Source of the DNA: Crenothrix polyspora
GTDB lineage: Bacteria; Pseudomonadota; Gammaproteobacteria; Methylococcales; Methylomonadaceae
Length of the DNA stretch: 27,493 bases
Assembly (NCBI GenBank): GCA_945903675.1
Contig: CAMDOP010000009.1
Location: 1 to 27,493, forward strand
Direction of reading: 5' to 3'
The notes beneath the pieces are model-generated. The model worked only from the letters and a program-made list of their open reading frames with translations, had not been told where the DNA came from and searched no databases. A program made the position numbers and the translations under genes. This document shows positions 1 to 8,709 of this stretch, piece by piece (position 1 is the stretch's first letter; each line of letters starts with the position of its first letter).

Positions 1-21
1 GACTATTATAAGAGGTAAACC

Positions 22-231
22 ATGAAAAAACGTAGTAATCCAAACAAAATAGATTGTATTCTTATACAAAACCCCGTAGCCAAGTTCGCACATCAGTTTA
101 ATAAGGCGCAAGTCTATGCTGATAAAAACCAATATCGTCGTAAAGCCAAACACCGGCAGCAGGAAGCTAGCCCAATAACGTTAAACTTTAGCGTGATTGG
201 GCTAGCTTCTTGTGTATCGATATCAATCTAA
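22..231 (+). CDS. small basic conserved-type protein (69 aa), function unknown
   Basis: The ATG at 22 follows a good Shine-Dalgarno stretch (AAGAGG, 7-8 nt upstream). The product is short and very basic. Its first 45 residues (NPVAKFAHQFNKAQVYADK and a Lys/Arg-rich run) resemble small hypothetical proteins I recall from other gammaproteobacteria; no function is known to me. The last 20 residues are different: hydrophobic, and encoded by a perfect 14-bp inverted repeat (163-176 with 196-209), so the reading frame runs through a hairpin. Either the C-terminus is natural and overlaps the terminator, or the original end was replaced. Only 21 nt upstream are visible, so the promoter is outside the window. 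Confidence 0.6.
   Translation: MKKRSNPNKIDCILIQNPVAKFAHQFNKAQVYADKNQYRRKAKHRQQEASPITLNFSVIGLASCVSISI
163..209 (+). terminator. 14-bp perfect inverted repeat at the 3' end of the small gene
   Basis: Arms GAAGCTAGCCCAAT (163-176) and ATTGGGCTAGCTTC (196-209) pair perfectly around a 19-nt loop. The stem is strong for this AT-rich region. It sits inside the last third of the small reading frame and ends 22 nt before its stop. Only a weak T stretch follows (CTTCTTGTG), so it is not a textbook intrinsic terminator. Termination, 3'-end protection or a remnant of a mobile repeat are all possible. Confidence 0.5.
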
Positions 232-495
232 CTTTGCTATCAGATGAAACCTTAAAAAACACAAACTGAAATCTGTTAATGACTAGCATTGTTCTTTGAG
301 CTAAAGTCCGCTCATTTAGTATTTCACAAATCTCATCAAAAGATGTCCCGCTCTGAATATGAGCAGGCTAAACAAGCCATTTTCAATTCCGTCTAATATC
401 GATTGCACTTAGTGAAATGAATGTAAGAAATATTATAAACAATAGGTCAAGAGGAAAAAGAAATTAAAGCTTATGTTTCATATGTTGTTTTAAAA

Positions 496-1974
496 TTATA
501 CTTTGAATGCAGGTAATAACTGAATTAGTAATGCAATCTTATCCAATACAAATAGTGCAGATTCAATAATCGACTGACAACTATTTTCTTCTAAGTTAGC
601 CGTTACAATGTGCCGGGTACTGATACATAAGCGTAAGGCGCTAATATCTAAACCATTTCGTTTCCCACATGCGACCGGCTGCCCCGCTTGACAACGGAGA
701 GCTGCAATAGCTTTATGACGATCTTGTAAATTAAAACACTCGTTGTTGATAGAAATGGAGAGCTGCTTATAAACCACCAAGGTTTCTTCCGCACTTAGTG
801 GCGTTCTTTCAGAATTAGCATGATAAAGCAAGAATGGAAAAATAGTCTGAAGTTGATCCCAGCTATGCTCCACTATCATTGGACTACGGTCTATTTTGGG
901 TACAGGTAAGGGCTCAAAAAAAACATCTTGTTGTAATCGTTGCTGTATAGCTAAAGTAAAATCATTAATAATTTTAATGATATCTTCTTGTGCTAGAGCG
1001 CGGAATGCTTTGAGTTCTTGTAGCGCGACTTCCCAACGCAATAGCAAGCCAATGTTAGCTGCTTGAGATGAGTTATTGTTTAAAGTCTTGTTGGCCGCTT
1101 CTAACTCCCTGCTCAATGCTGATTTAAAGAGTATAGCTCCAGAAAAAGAGGGGCCTGTTAGAAACTTTGATCCCGTTAATGCAACCATAAAACCTAAATC
1201 AAGATAAGCATGTAATGTTGGGGGCGCTACACGAAATTGACAAGCATCAATGAGCACATCAATTTTATCTTTATATCGTTGGTGGAGATCTAAAACGCAA
1301 CTAAGACTCGGCGTAATCAATCCAGTCTTTGATTGATCCGTTACTATGAGTAATACCCGTCGATTTGTAGCGATGGCCTCAGTGACCAGAGCTTCAACTT
1401 CTTCATCAATAGCTGTTATTGATCTAAGTTCACCATCGTCTAAACGGACCTTCACAGGTATTACACCGTTTAGCTCATAATGGTTACCACTTCTTAATGC
1501 CGCACTGACTCCTTTTCCAGTTTCGTTGGCTTCGATCATGATTATTCTTGGTGCTAAATTGTTTTCACGACCAACATAATGGGAAACTAGACTATGAATA
1601 TCAGTGCCTGAAGCTGAAAATATCACGCCAGTTGTTTCTGGAAGATCGCATAGCTGTATGAGCTCTTCACTAATACGTTTTATTTCATAACTATAGATTA
1701 TTGATGCCGATTCTGTTTTAAGAGCCTCTACTAATCGTTGTCGTAACTGGTCTGCGCAGTGATAACCTTGAGTAGAAATAATAGAGGCTGTAGATGAGCC
1801 ATAAGCTAACATATCAGGATCAGGAAAAGGCCGACAACCGTATTGATTAATGCCACTGACTGCATCTAAAACTATGCGCGCATCTCCTCCTTTCGTTAAA
1901 TATTGAGCAGTATCCGATAGCATTCCTTGTGGGATATAAGTCATATCTTCAGAATGTGAGTAGTTGGTTTTCAT
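496..1974 (-). CDS. PLP-dependent fold-type-I enzyme (492 aa), substrate unknown
   Basis: This looks like a class V aminotransferase / cysteine desulfurase-like PLP enzyme. Visible elements in order: a phosphate-binding turn SASGTD (about 120-125), LIDACQ with Asp243 in the position that contacts the pyridine nitrogen, and TGSKFLTGPSFSGA with Lys270 as the likely Schiff-base lysine. The IMIEANETGKG segment around 146-155 is not typical of the well-known subfamilies, so I cannot say whether it is a transaminase, lyase or desulfurase. It is the last gene of a three-gene minus-strand unit and begins 2 nt after the ATP-grasp gene stops, with no clear ribosome site of its own, which suggests translational coupling. 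No terminator is obvious downstream (232-495). Confidence 0.7.
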   Translation of the reverse strand: MKTNYSHSEDMTYIPQGMLSDTAQYLTKGGDARIVLDAVSGINQYGCRPFPDPDMLAYGSSTASIISTQGYHCADQLRQRLVEALKTESASIIYSYEIKRISEELIQLCDLPETTGVIFSASGTDIHSLVSHYVGRENNLAPRIIMIEANETGKGVSAALRSGNHYELNGVIPVKVRLDDGELRSITAIDEEVEALVTEAIATNRRVLLIVTDQSKTGLITPSLSCVLDLHQRYKDKIDVLIDACQFRVAPPTLHAYLDLGFMVALTGSKFLTGPSFSGAILFKSALSRELEAANKTLNNNSSQAANIGLLLRWEVALQELKAFRALAQEDIIKIINDFTLAIQQRLQQDVFFEPLPVPKIDRSPMIVEHSWDQLQTIFPFLLYHANSERTPLSAEETLVVYKQLSISINNECFNLQDRHKAIAALRCQAGQPVACGKRNGLDISALRLCISTRHIVTANLEENSCQSIIESALFVLDKIALLIQLLPAFKV

Positions 1975-1976
1975 AA

Positions 1977-3200
1977 TTAATGAGGGATAGCGTTAAGCAA
2001 CATATGTCGAAAAGCTTTAAATACTTTAAGCATTTGTGTTTGCTTGTAAGGAAATAGATCTACCGAATCAAGTGTGTGTACAGCCATACAACTATCTACT
2101 TCAAAAATAAGTAACTGACCATCAGACGTTTCGCCGCAATCTATACCTAAATAATCCAACCCAATCCGCTCATTAATATCCGAAAAAGCATGCGCATGTC
2201 GAAGTGCAAAATGAGTGTCGAAAGCCACCATAACGGCAGCCTCTTCCGCACGCTTTTCGGCACTTTCGGCCATACCTGCATTAAGGTAATGAATCATCCA
2301 ATGTTCAGAGATAGCTAAATGACAAAGAAATGGCTGCCCGTCTATTAATACGATACGATATTTTCTAAATAGACCGTCTTGCCCTCGATAATCGATAAAC
2401 CGTGAAATATAGAACTCACCGTTTGCATACTCTTGCAAATAATATTGCAGAGCGACAGCATCATCTATTTTATCTAGGCCCTGTCCGGCATGAGAATCAA
2501 TGGGACGCACAATAATAGGGTAAATCCCGTCAACAAGAACCTGTTCAAGTGCTAACTCCTGATTAGCTATTTTCTCTAACTGTCGCCTATCTAAACGCAC
2601 AGTGCTGGGCATACTGAGACCAGGAATATCTTGTAGACATTCGCAGGCTTGATTACGCGATAATAGAGCGATGCGGTCTGGCATATTGAGTACTGGCTTA
2701 GGCCAATTAATAATGGCAGCAGCAATGGCTTGCAACAATGACATATTCTGATCCGACTGAGCAATCGCCACAAATAACACATCATGCTCAGGAAACTCAG
2801 CTAGTGCTGGAAAAGGTCTATCTTCAGTCACATAAACTAGATGCAGTAAAACGTCTGAATCTTCTAAGAGGAATTCTATTGGCGAATTTGCCATGAGATC
2901 ACCTGCACCCATAATGGCACATACACGAAGAGCGATAGATGGACTGGTTGTAGGTTGGGTATAAACTTGTTGACAGGCTATTGCTTCGGATTGGGTATGA
3001 AGAGCTAGATCACGGTTACCTCGTAATAGCAAAACCATAGCCAAATCCATTAGGGAGTGAGAGCTAGTATCAGTTTCTACATCTGCAATTAATTGTGCGC
3101 CTAAGGGCGCTAAATCCACTCCAGAAAGAGCCATACGCATAAGTTTAGCAAAGCCAATTAACGGCGCTTTTTTTGCTTTAATAGCGGCGATCTCGCTCAT
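1977..3200 (-). CDS. TPR-plus-ATP-grasp (RimK-like) ligase, 407 aa
   Basis: Three parts are visible. Residues about 45-80 look like a short TPR-type helical hairpin. Residues 90-170 look like a pre-ATP-grasp Rossmann-like region (GAGDLMANSPIEF). Residues 205-385 are an ATP-grasp domain: PIIVRPIDSHAGQGL (228-242) is the basic strand and Gly-rich loop, FRKYRIVLIDGQP (278-290) follows, and FEVDSCMAVH (366-375) matches the metal-binding end of the fold. ATP-grasp enzymes join a carboxylate to an amine or other nucleophile through an acyl phosphate. The start ATG overlaps the stop of the upstream decarboxylase gene (ATGA), so the two are coupled. I recall homologues annotated only as RimK-like or hypothetical; the substrate is not known to me. 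Confidence 0.75.
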   Translation of the reverse strand: MSEIAAIKAKKAPLIGFAKLMRMALSGVDLAPLGAQLIADVETDTSSHSLMDLAMVLLLRGNRDLALHTQSEAIACQQVYTQPTTSPSIALRVCAIMGAGDLMANSPIEFLLEDSDVLLHLVYVTEDRPFPALAEFPEHDVLFVAIAQSDQNMSLLQAIAAAIINWPKPVLNMPDRIALLSRNQACECLQDIPGLSMPSTVRLDRRQLEKIANQELALEQVLVDGIYPIIVRPIDSHAGQGLDKIDDAVALQYYLQEYANGEFYISRFIDYRGQDGLFRKYRIVLIDGQPFLCHLAISEHWMIHYLNAGMAESAEKRAEEAAVMVAFDTHFALRHAHAFSDINERIGLDYLGIDCGETSDGQLLIFEVDSCMAVHTLDSVDLFPYKQTQMLKVFKAFRHMLLNAIPH

Positions 3201-4669
3201 TTTTTTTCCTGTGACAATGATGGCTTTAAAGTGTTTTCTATGGCTTCTCCGAAGACTAATGTAGCTTCGATTAAGGCATCAATATCTCTGGTCGTGGTCC
3301 GATGATTAACAATGGCCGCACGAATAGCCAGTTGACCATGCAGAGTGGTAGTCGACGGCGCCACAATGCCGGATTCTTGCAAAGCAATGACAATTTCTGC
3401 ATTAACAAAATTAGGACTTAAACATCGGTAACGAAAGCAAACCACATTGAGCTCAACAGGTGCTAAAAGCTCTAATTGTGGGTTAAGCTCTATGAGTTGC
3501 TTTAAATAATGGGCTAGAGCACAGGTATTTGAGATAACCTGCCCCAACTTTTCAGAGCCATAGACTTTTATAGTAAACCACGTTTTAAGGGCCCTAAAGC
3601 CTCGTGACAGCTCAGGGCCTAAGTCACATGGCCACGGAGAACCTGCCGATAGACCTCGCGTTTCTCGGCTTAGATAGGCGACTGAACTCGCAAAGGTATC
3701 GAGTTGATATTCGCCGTTTCTGACCAGAATAAATCCAGCATCATAAGGAACCTGTCCCCATTTATGAAAATCGAAAGCGATAGAATCGGCACGCTCTATG
3801 CCTTGCAAACGAGGTGCAAGATCGGGTGCTAATATGGCTAAAGCACCGAAAGCACCATCAACGTGAAACCAAAGGTTCTCAAGTTGAGCAAGTTCTGCAA
3901 TTGCCGACAAAGGATCAATAGCGCCAACATCAACCGTGCCTACGGTTGCAGCAATAAAAAAAGGTGTAAGCCCAGATTTTTTGTCAGAACGAATAGCTTT
4001 AGCTAGCGCCTCAACATCCATTTGGTAGTTTTCATTAACTGGAATCATTCGCAAGAAATTACTGCCAATACCCGCTATTTCCATAGCCTGAGCAATACTA
4101 ACGTGAGCACTTGCCGAAGTATAAGCAACCAATTGTAAAGCTGAATTAACTAAGCCTTCTTTTCGAATAGCTTTCCCTAAGTAGACAGTACGGGCAATCA
4201 ATACGCTAATAAGATTAGCCATAGAGGTGCCGGTTACAAAAAGGCCATTGGCTGTTTCTGGAAAAGAAAATAGCTCTTTAATCCATTGCAGCAATTGTTT
4301 TTCAAGCTCAATAGGTGCTTGATCTCGACCACCGACATTCGCATTTAAGAAGGCCGCTAACATTTCTGCCAACATACCTACCGGCGCTCCTCCACCATGA
4401 ACCCAGCCCATAAAGCCTGGATGAGCATTCCCTACTGCATAAGGCACTATGGTTTTCATGAAAGTAGCATGCGCTTCAGCAAGATCGATAGGCGCACTGG
4501 ACAGCGGTTGCTGAAAAGTCTCACGCTGTTCGGGTGATAAACCTTGCCAAACGGGTTGCTCTCGTAATTGCTCAAGGTAATTAAACATATCATCTAGCAT
4601 GTCGTGGCCTTGCTTACGAAAACTAGGCCAATCGTCTGGATCCAGTGTATTTTCAGATGTTTTTAGCAT
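3197..4669 (-). CDS. group II PLP-dependent amino-acid decarboxylase (490 aa)
   Basis: The protein belongs to the aromatic-L-amino-acid / tyrosine / glutamate decarboxylase family. Using the ATG at 4669, the hallmarks are DPDDWPSFRKQGHDML (10-25), the PLP-stacking His189 in SAHVS, Asp271 in HVDGAFG and the Schiff-base Lys303 in DFHKW. It should remove CO2 from an amino acid to give an amine; which amino acid cannot be read from the sequence. Upstream in-frame starts exist (TTG at 4747, ATG at 4735), but the 4669 ATG has AGG 7 nt before it and matches where the family normally begins. It is the first gene of the minus-strand unit and is separated from divergently transcribed flgB by about 540 nt. 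Confidence 0.88.
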   Translation of the reverse strand: MLKTSENTLDPDDWPSFRKQGHDMLDDMFNYLEQLREQPVWQGLSPEQRETFQQPLSSAPIDLAEAHATFMKTIVPYAVGNAHPGFMGWVHGGGAPVGMLAEMLAAFLNANVGGRDQAPIELEKQLLQWIKELFSFPETANGLFVTGTSMANLISVLIARTVYLGKAIRKEGLVNSALQLVAYTSASAHVSIAQAMEIAGIGSNFLRMIPVNENYQMDVEALAKAIRSDKKSGLTPFFIAATVGTVDVGAIDPLSAIAELAQLENLWFHVDGAFGALAILAPDLAPRLQGIERADSIAFDFHKWGQVPYDAGFILVRNGEYQLDTFASSVAYLSRETRGLSAGSPWPCDLGPELSRGFRALKTWFTIKVYGSEKLGQVISNTCALAHYLKQLIELNPQLELLAPVELNVVCFRYRCLSPNFVNAEIVIALQESGIVAPSTTTLHGQLAIRAAIVNHRTTTRDIDALIEATLVFGEAIENTLKPSLSQEKK

Positions 4670-5209
4670 AATTAACCTGAGTTCGACACTCAAAGAAGGA
4701 TATGAATCACCCCCCATTAAAAAATCTGAATGCATATAAATAAGCAAACGAAACTACTTTAAAAAAGAGCAGTTGCGATGTTTCTACACCAACTATTCAG
4801 CGACATAGATGATTTTTCTAATACAAACTTCCAAATGGAAACCACACTAACCATTAAAAGTGATAAGTCCTAACATAAAAATAGACTCATTTTCATGTAC
4901 CAGAACCGCCACACTGTGACTCATAAATCTTAAGAAAAAATCTTTAAAATTACTTAACTTAAGAAAATAAAATCTCTGCACCCAACAAACTCGTCACTAT
5001 TTTAGACCACATCTAATAACGCCAAATTATGCTCTAACAGAAATTTATATTGGTAATATTATCACTTAAATTTAAATTTAAATTTTTATCATATTCATAT
5101 TACTTATTGAATGGATAACTAACTTATGTTATAAATTATTAAAAAATTTTATTATTAATATTATAAATATTAATACTGCTATATTTATCATTATCTAAGT
5201 GAGTACGAT
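4670..5209. promoter_or_regulatory. divergent AT-rich spacer between the decarboxylase unit and flgB
   Basis: No gene is visible in these 540 nt. It must hold promoters for both directions. Structures seen: two direct copies of CTTAAGAAAA (4929-4938 and 4958-4967, 29 nt apart), a tandem triplet of AAATTT (5068-5085), and a very AT-rich run up to flgB. All three GG dinucleotides on the plus strand were checked for a GG-N10-GC sigma-54 core and none fits. Confidence 0.5.
5107..5135 (+). promoter_or_regulatory. candidate sigma-70-type promoter for the flgB operon
   Basis: TTGAAT at 5107-5112 and TATAAA at 5130-5135 are separated by exactly 17 nt, 75 nt before the flgB ATG. Match to consensus is 4/6 and 5/6. 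The surrounding DNA is so AT-rich that such a match can occur by chance. Confidence 0.35.
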
Positions 5210-5617
5210 ATGACGATCAAACTGGATAGTTCGCTTGGCTTCTATGAAAATGCGCTTCGCTTGACTAGCCAACGGCAACAGATATTGGCTACAAATATTG
5301 CAAATTCAGATACGCCTAATTACAAAGCTCGTGATTTTGATTTCAAGTCTGCAATGATGCTAGCTATGAACGCCTCATCGACACCCACATCGGTAGAAAG
5401 GGTCGAATTTAATCCTCTGCATCTTGATGCTGGAAGCTTGTCTGCGGATAAATTTGCTGTTTTGCGTAAAAGCGAACAAAACAGCCAAGACGGAAATACG
5501 GTTGATATTGATGTAGAGCGCGCAGCGTTTACAGAAAATGCCTTGCGCTATGAGTCAGCAATTACTTTCGAGAACAACGAAATTAAAAACTTAACATTAG
5601 TTTTACAAGGATCTTAA
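5210..5617 (+). CDS. flgB: flagellar proximal rod protein FlgB
   Basis: FlgB is a proximal rod subunit of the basal body, exported by the flagellar type III system and placed in the periplasm near the MS ring. The 135-aa length is normal. The rod/hook N-terminal signature lies at residues 25-45 (ILATNIANSDTPNYKARDFDF spans it), and the C-terminus ends in the expected helical region (ENNEIKNLTLVLQGS). The ATG at 5210 is preceded by AAGTGAG. It is the first gene of the flgBCDEF block and stops 2 nt before flgC. Confidence 0.95.
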   Translation: MTIKLDSSLGFYENALRLTSQRQQILATNIANSDTPNYKARDFDFKSAMMLAMNASSTPTSVERVEFNPLHLDAGSLSADKFAVLRKSEQNSQDGNTVDIDVERAAFTENALRYESAITFENNEIKNLTLVLQGS

Positions 5618-5619
5618 CA

Positions 5620-6027
5620 ATGTCACTACTCAATATATTCGATATAGCTGGATCTGGCATGACAGCACAAAGCCAGAGATTAAATGCTGTAGCAAGTAAT
5701 ATCGCTAACGCAGACAGTACAGTGACTACTGATGGCACAGCTTACCGTGCCAAAATGGTTGAATTTATGACCGTACCCGTTGGAAGCTCAGCATCCGCAT
5801 CCGGGGTCAAAGTCTCACGCGTACTTGAAGACAATTCCCCGCTAAAGAAAATCTATAACCCAGCACATCCTCAAGCTGATGAATTAGGCTATGTCTCTAT
5901 GCCTAATGTCAACATTGCAGAAGAGATGGTAAATATGATGTCTGCCTCAAGATCTTATCAGAATAATGTTGATAGCATGAATATAGCAAAATCGATGTTA
6001 ATTAAAACATTAACACTTGGCCAATAA
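5620..6027 (+). CDS. flgC: flagellar proximal rod protein FlgC
   Basis: FlgC is the second proximal rod protein and stacks with FlgB and FlgF under the distal rod. It has 135 aa, with the N-terminal rod motif (AQSQRLNAVASNIANADS, about 17-34) and a C-terminal heptad-type helix containing EEMVNMMSASRSYQNNVDSM. AAGGA lies about 8 nt before the ATG, overlapping the end of flgB. Both terminal motifs are intact. Confidence 0.95.
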   Translation: MSLLNIFDIAGSGMTAQSQRLNAVASNIANADSTVTTDGTAYRAKMVEFMTVPVGSSASASGVKVSRVLEDNSPLKKIYNPAHPQADELGYVSMPNVNIAEEMVNMMSASRSYQNNVDSMNIAKSMLIKTLTLGQ

Positions 6028-6041
6028 CCTAAGGAATCACT

Positions 6042-6710
6042 ATGTCAACAACAATAAATAGTGTTACTACCCCCTCTAGTAACACCCTAACAAATACATC
6101 GACTCCAGCAGAAGCATCCGTCTCTAAAGATCAAGCTGATTTCATGACGCTATTAATAGCACAAATGAAAAATCAAGACCCAACCAACCCAATGGATAAT
6201 AATCAAATGGCCGCACAGATGGCACAATTGAATATGGTTTCGGGCATTAATAAGATGAATACCACTCTAACCGGACTATCCAGCAATCAACAAATTAGCA
6301 ATTCTATGCAAGCTACGGCCCTTATTGGCCATCAAGTCATGGTAACTAGCAACAAATTTGAGCTTAATGGCGGAAAAAGCCAAATGGCAATGGATTTATC
6401 AAATAGTGCAGATAATGTAGTAGTTAATATAAGTGACAACAACGGCAACATTATAAGCACGCTCAATTTAGGCTCGAAAGCTGCTGGCATTCAAAACATT
6501 AGCTGGAATGGCCAGACTAATGCAGGTGCGATCGCTACTGATGGTGCTTATACATATGATATAGCCGCGTCTAATCAAGGCGCCCCCGTATCAACCACTG
6601 CCTTATCTGCTGGAATAGTCCAAAGTGTTTCTATTTCTGGCGGCCAAGTGCAAGCAAATGTAAGTAAGCTGGGCAATGTAGCCTTAGCGGACATACGTCA
6701 AGTTATTTAA
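6042..6710 (+). CDS. flgD: hook cap / hook assembly protein FlgD
   Basis: FlgD forms the temporary cap under which hook subunits (FlgE) polymerise, and is lost when FlgK replaces it. The conserved N-terminal block DFMTLLIAQMKNQDPTNP followed by MDNNQMAAQMAQL is at about 33-63. The C-terminal half carries the Fn3/Tudor-like hybrid region, with an SWNGQTNAGAIATDGAYTYD turn typical of the family. Length 222 aa is normal. AAGGA lies about 8 nt before the ATG, between flgC and flgE. Confidence 0.95.
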   Translation: MSTTINSVTTPSSNTLTNTSTPAEASVSKDQADFMTLLIAQMKNQDPTNPMDNNQMAAQMAQLNMVSGINKMNTTLTGLSSNQQISNSMQATALIGHQVMVTSNKFELNGGKSQMAMDLSNSADNVVVNISDNNGNIISTLNLGSKAAGIQNISWNGQTNAGAIATDGAYTYDIAASNQGAPVSTTALSAGIVQSVSISGGQVQANVSKLGNVALADIRQVI

Positions 6711-6735
6711 CTATTATTTAAGAGCAGGTATTATT

Positions 6736-7905
6736 ATGGGAATCACAATTAATTCTGAGGCATTAAATAATGCCGCTACCAGTCTAAATGTCATCGGCAA
6801 CAATATTGCCAATGTAAATACCTCAGGATATAAACAAGCAAGTTTTTCTGAATTATTAAAAAAAGCAAGTGGTGGCAGTAGTGAAGCAGCAGGCGTTACC
6901 CAAGCGTTTACTCAAGGCAACATAATATCATCAACAAATCCGCTGGATATGGCTATTTCTGGTAATAGTTTATTTAGATTAGATGGTGGCAATGGTATCA
7001 GTTACACCCGAAATAGTCAGTTCTCTGTAGATTCGAACAATTATATAGTTAACAGTTTCGGTGACAAACTAACAGGCTATATTGTTGATGACTATGGCAA
7101 GCTTGACACTAGCAAATTGACTAATCTATCTATAAACACGGGCAAATCTGATCCTATTGCTACCACTGAAATAAAATTACAGGTTTCTTTAAGTAATTTA
7201 AAATTAGCCGATAGAACCACAGCTGCGTTTAACGTCAACTTACCAGCTACCTACGATAGCACTACAAACACTACTATCTATGATGCTTCAGGTTCTTCTA
7301 AGCAAGTTCAGTCCTATTTTAAACAAACGACCGACACTATATGGCATATGTATACATTTGTAGATGACGTTGCTAGCCCTAGCACTTCCCCCACAATATT
7401 AACATTTCAACCCAACGGAAGAATATCCAGTAATGCAAGTAGCAATGCTGCTTCTATTATGACTGGTGTAACCATGGATCTCTCAAACTCTACCAAAATG
7501 GAAGGTAGTTTTTCTGTCAACTCTACTAGTCAAGATGGTCGAACCGCTGCCGACATGACCAGTTACAAAGTCAATAATGACGGCACGATCGAAGCCATTT
7601 ATGCTGACGGGACAGCTGAAGTCATGGCACAAGTTGTGCTGGCTAAATTTGATAACTTACAAGGATTAACTGCCTCCTCTAACAATCAATGGGTAGAAAG
7701 TAGTCTGTCAGGAAAACCTCATCTAGGAATAGCCGGAAGCGGTGGATTCGGCTCTATCCAAGGCGGATCAACAGAGGGTTCCAATGTTGATTTAACTACT
7801 GAAATGGTCAGATTGATCGCTGCACAAAGAGCGTTTCAGTCAGCAGCAGAAGTAGTCAAAAAACAAGATGAAACGGTTCAAACCATTAATCGTATTGGTG
7901 GTTAA
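6736..7905 (+). CDS. flgE: flagellar hook protein FlgE
   Basis: FlgE makes the universal joint between rod and filament. The N-terminal D0/D1 helix (ALNNAATSLNVIGNNIANVN, about 9-28) and TSGYKQASF are present, as is the C-terminal NVDLTTEMVRLIAAQRAFQ helix with the tail TINRIGG. At 389 aa it is slightly shorter than the E. coli protein (402 aa), the difference lying in the variable middle domains. AGCAGG precedes the ATG. It sits between flgD and flgF as in most flg operons. Confidence 0.94.
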   Translation: MGITINSEALNNAATSLNVIGNNIANVNTSGYKQASFSELLKKASGGSSEAAGVTQAFTQGNIISSTNPLDMAISGNSLFRLDGGNGISYTRNSQFSVDSNNYIVNSFGDKLTGYIVDDYGKLDTSKLTNLSINTGKSDPIATTEIKLQVSLSNLKLADRTTAAFNVNLPATYDSTTNTTIYDASGSSKQVQSYFKQTTDTIWHMYTFVDDVASPSTSPTILTFQPNGRISSNASSNAASIMTGVTMDLSNSTKMEGSFSVNSTSQDGRTAADMTSYKVNNDGTIEAIYADGTAEVMAQVVLAKFDNLQGLTASSNNQWVESSLSGKPHLGIAGSGGFGSIQGGSTEGSNVDLTTEMVRLIAAQRAFQSAAEVVKKQDETVQTINRIGG

Positions 7906-7932
7906 TAGCTTTAGAGTTAACAGGAAGAGTCT

Positions 7933-8676
7933 ATGGATCGTCTAATTTATACTGCGATGACTGGGGCTAAGCAAATAATGGAGCAACAAGCCACTGTTTC
8001 TCAAAACCTAGCCAATACCAATACTGTCGGTTTTAAAGGACAAATTGATATGTTTCGTGCTGTACCCGTTAGAGGACCTGGGCTTTTAACCCGTGTACAG
8101 GTTATTGATGAAACGGTGGGAGCAGATCTATCAGTCGGAAAAATTTTACAAACGGATCGCTCCTTAGATCTAGCTATAGAAGGTTCTGGCTGGTTCGCTG
8201 TAAAAACCGCCGATGGTAAAGAAGCTTATACACGAGCCGGTGACCTTAAAGTCGGTGCAAACGGTGTACTTCAGACACATTCTGGACTCACTGTTTTAAG
8301 CGAAGAAAGCGCTCCAATTCTCATTAGCTCTGATTCGTCAATCATGGTCGGCAAAGACGGCACCTTATCTTATTTAGTTGCTGGCGACAATCCTGTTACT
8401 ACCAATTTTCTGGGGCGAATAAAACTGGTTAATCCTTCGCCTAAAGAACTTGTTCGTGGTGATGATGCTTTATTTCATTCTTTAACCGGCGATTCCTTTA
8501 GTTCAGATCCAACTATTACCCTGCAAAGTGGCGCCCTAGAAGAAAGCAATATCAATGTTGTCGAATCCATGGTCGCAATGATTAGTTTAGGTAGGCAGTA
8601 TGACTTACAAATGGATATGTTGAAAAATGCTAAAGATGACGCCAATAAATCAAGTCAAATCATGAGCTTGACTTAA
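7933..8676 (+). CDS. flgF: proximal rod protein FlgF
   Basis: FlgF is a rod protein of the FlgE/FlgF/FlgG family. The start MDRLIYTAMTGAKQ, the rod motif SQNLANTNTVGFKGQ (about 23-37), and a C-terminal helix ESNINVVESMVAMISLGRQY are all as expected. Length is 247 aa. CAGGAAGAG sits just upstream of the ATG. Unlike the other gene pairs of the block, it is separated from flgG by 145 nt with strong secondary structure. Confidence 0.93.
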   Translation: MDRLIYTAMTGAKQIMEQQATVSQNLANTNTVGFKGQIDMFRAVPVRGPGLLTRVQVIDETVGADLSVGKILQTDRSLDLAIEGSGWFAVKTADGKEAYTRAGDLKVGANGVLQTHSGLTVLSEESAPILISSDSSIMVGKDGTLSYLVAGDNPVTTNFLGRIKLVNPSPKELVRGDDALFHSLTGDSFSSDPTITLQSGALEESNINVVESMVAMISLGRQYDLQMDMLKNAKDDANKSSQIMSLT

Positions 8677-8709
8677 GGCTGAAATTATAAAGACGCTATT
8701 CACAATAGC

